Below are positions 12,641 through 12,651 of a stretch of DNA of 12,651 nt, one piece after another. This DNA is from Candidatus Hydrogenedentota bacterium (GTDB lineage: Bacteria > Hydrogenedentota > Hydrogenedentia > Hydrogenedentales > SLHB01), in contig DAOLNV010000094.1 in the NCBI GenBank assembly GCA_035416745.1, positions 1 through 12,651 on the forward strand, written 5' to 3'. Position 1 is the first letter of the stretch, and the number at the start of each line of letters is the position of its first letter. The notes under the pieces are model-generated. The model saw only the letters and a program-made list of their open reading frames with translations, ran no database searches and was not told the origin of the DNA. The translations under genes were made by a program, and so were the position numbers.

Positions 12641-12651
12641 GACCGCCTCCT

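Larger units (their letters stand above)
12265..12651. other. gene-free repeat region
   Basis: No frame in the last 387 bases looks like a protein. The open frames on both strands are short, Arg/Pro-rich and arise from the GC-rich palindromes. The region carries three copies of one short repeat and one three-hairpin module, listed separately. No clear intrinsic terminator for the permease is visible; the hairpin at 12291-12303 may serve. Confidence 0.7.

Overview
This is a GC-rich bacterial chromosomal window with nine well-supported protein genes. Four lie on the minus strand on the left and five on the plus strand on the right, and the two blocks diverge at about 6.0-6.2 kb. Three traits point to a Planctomycetes/Verrucomicrobia/Lentisphaerae-like or allied phylum: a long type II pseudopilin with a C-terminal H-xn-DG motif, a dockerin-tailed secreted peptidase, and a secreted heparinase II/III-type lyase. 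The dockerin wording (DVQLVVNAAL) and the pseudopilin wording (ANNLKQMGLAFKMYANES) remind me most of Candidatus Hydrogenedentota. That is an impression without a database search.

Left block (minus strand, read right to left). A secreted heparinase II/III-family polysaccharide lyase (3938-5995) is followed by an EF-hand-like calcium-loop protein of unknown role (2346-3695). Next is a PAS-AAA+-Fis sigma-54 enhancer-binding protein (648-2078), then a small DUF2892 membrane protein (109-318). The gap between the last two holds a near-consensus -24/-12 sigma-54 promoter aimed at the DUF2892 gene. About 100 bases upstream of it is a cluster of GTTAC motifs containing an inverted repeat. This looks like a self-contained unit of activator, enhancer, sigma-54 promoter and membrane protein.

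Centre. The 214-base gap between the lyase and the pseudopilin gene carries two good, back-to-back sigma-70-type promoters. The pseudopilin (6210-7127) is followed by a secreted M14 zinc carboxypeptidase with a transthyretin-like domain and a C-terminal dockerin (7267-8883). It has its own extended -10 promoter, and that promoter settles its start codon.

Right block. A YtrA-type GntR repressor (9024-9443), an ABC ATPase (9514-10428) and a large two-repeat ABC-2-like permease (10573-12264) form an operon. A 24-base imperfect palindrome overlaps the promoter and is the likely autoregulatory operator. The 144 bases between ATPase and permease hold no convincing gene, only a cryptic 57-codon frame with a strong ribosome binding site.

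The last 387 bases contain no gene. They hold three copies of a short palindromic repeat (core GCCCC-GCA-GGGGC) and a separate module of three consecutive hairpins, which is dispersed intergenic repeat material. I saw no rRNA, tRNA, CRISPR array, transposase or phage gene.
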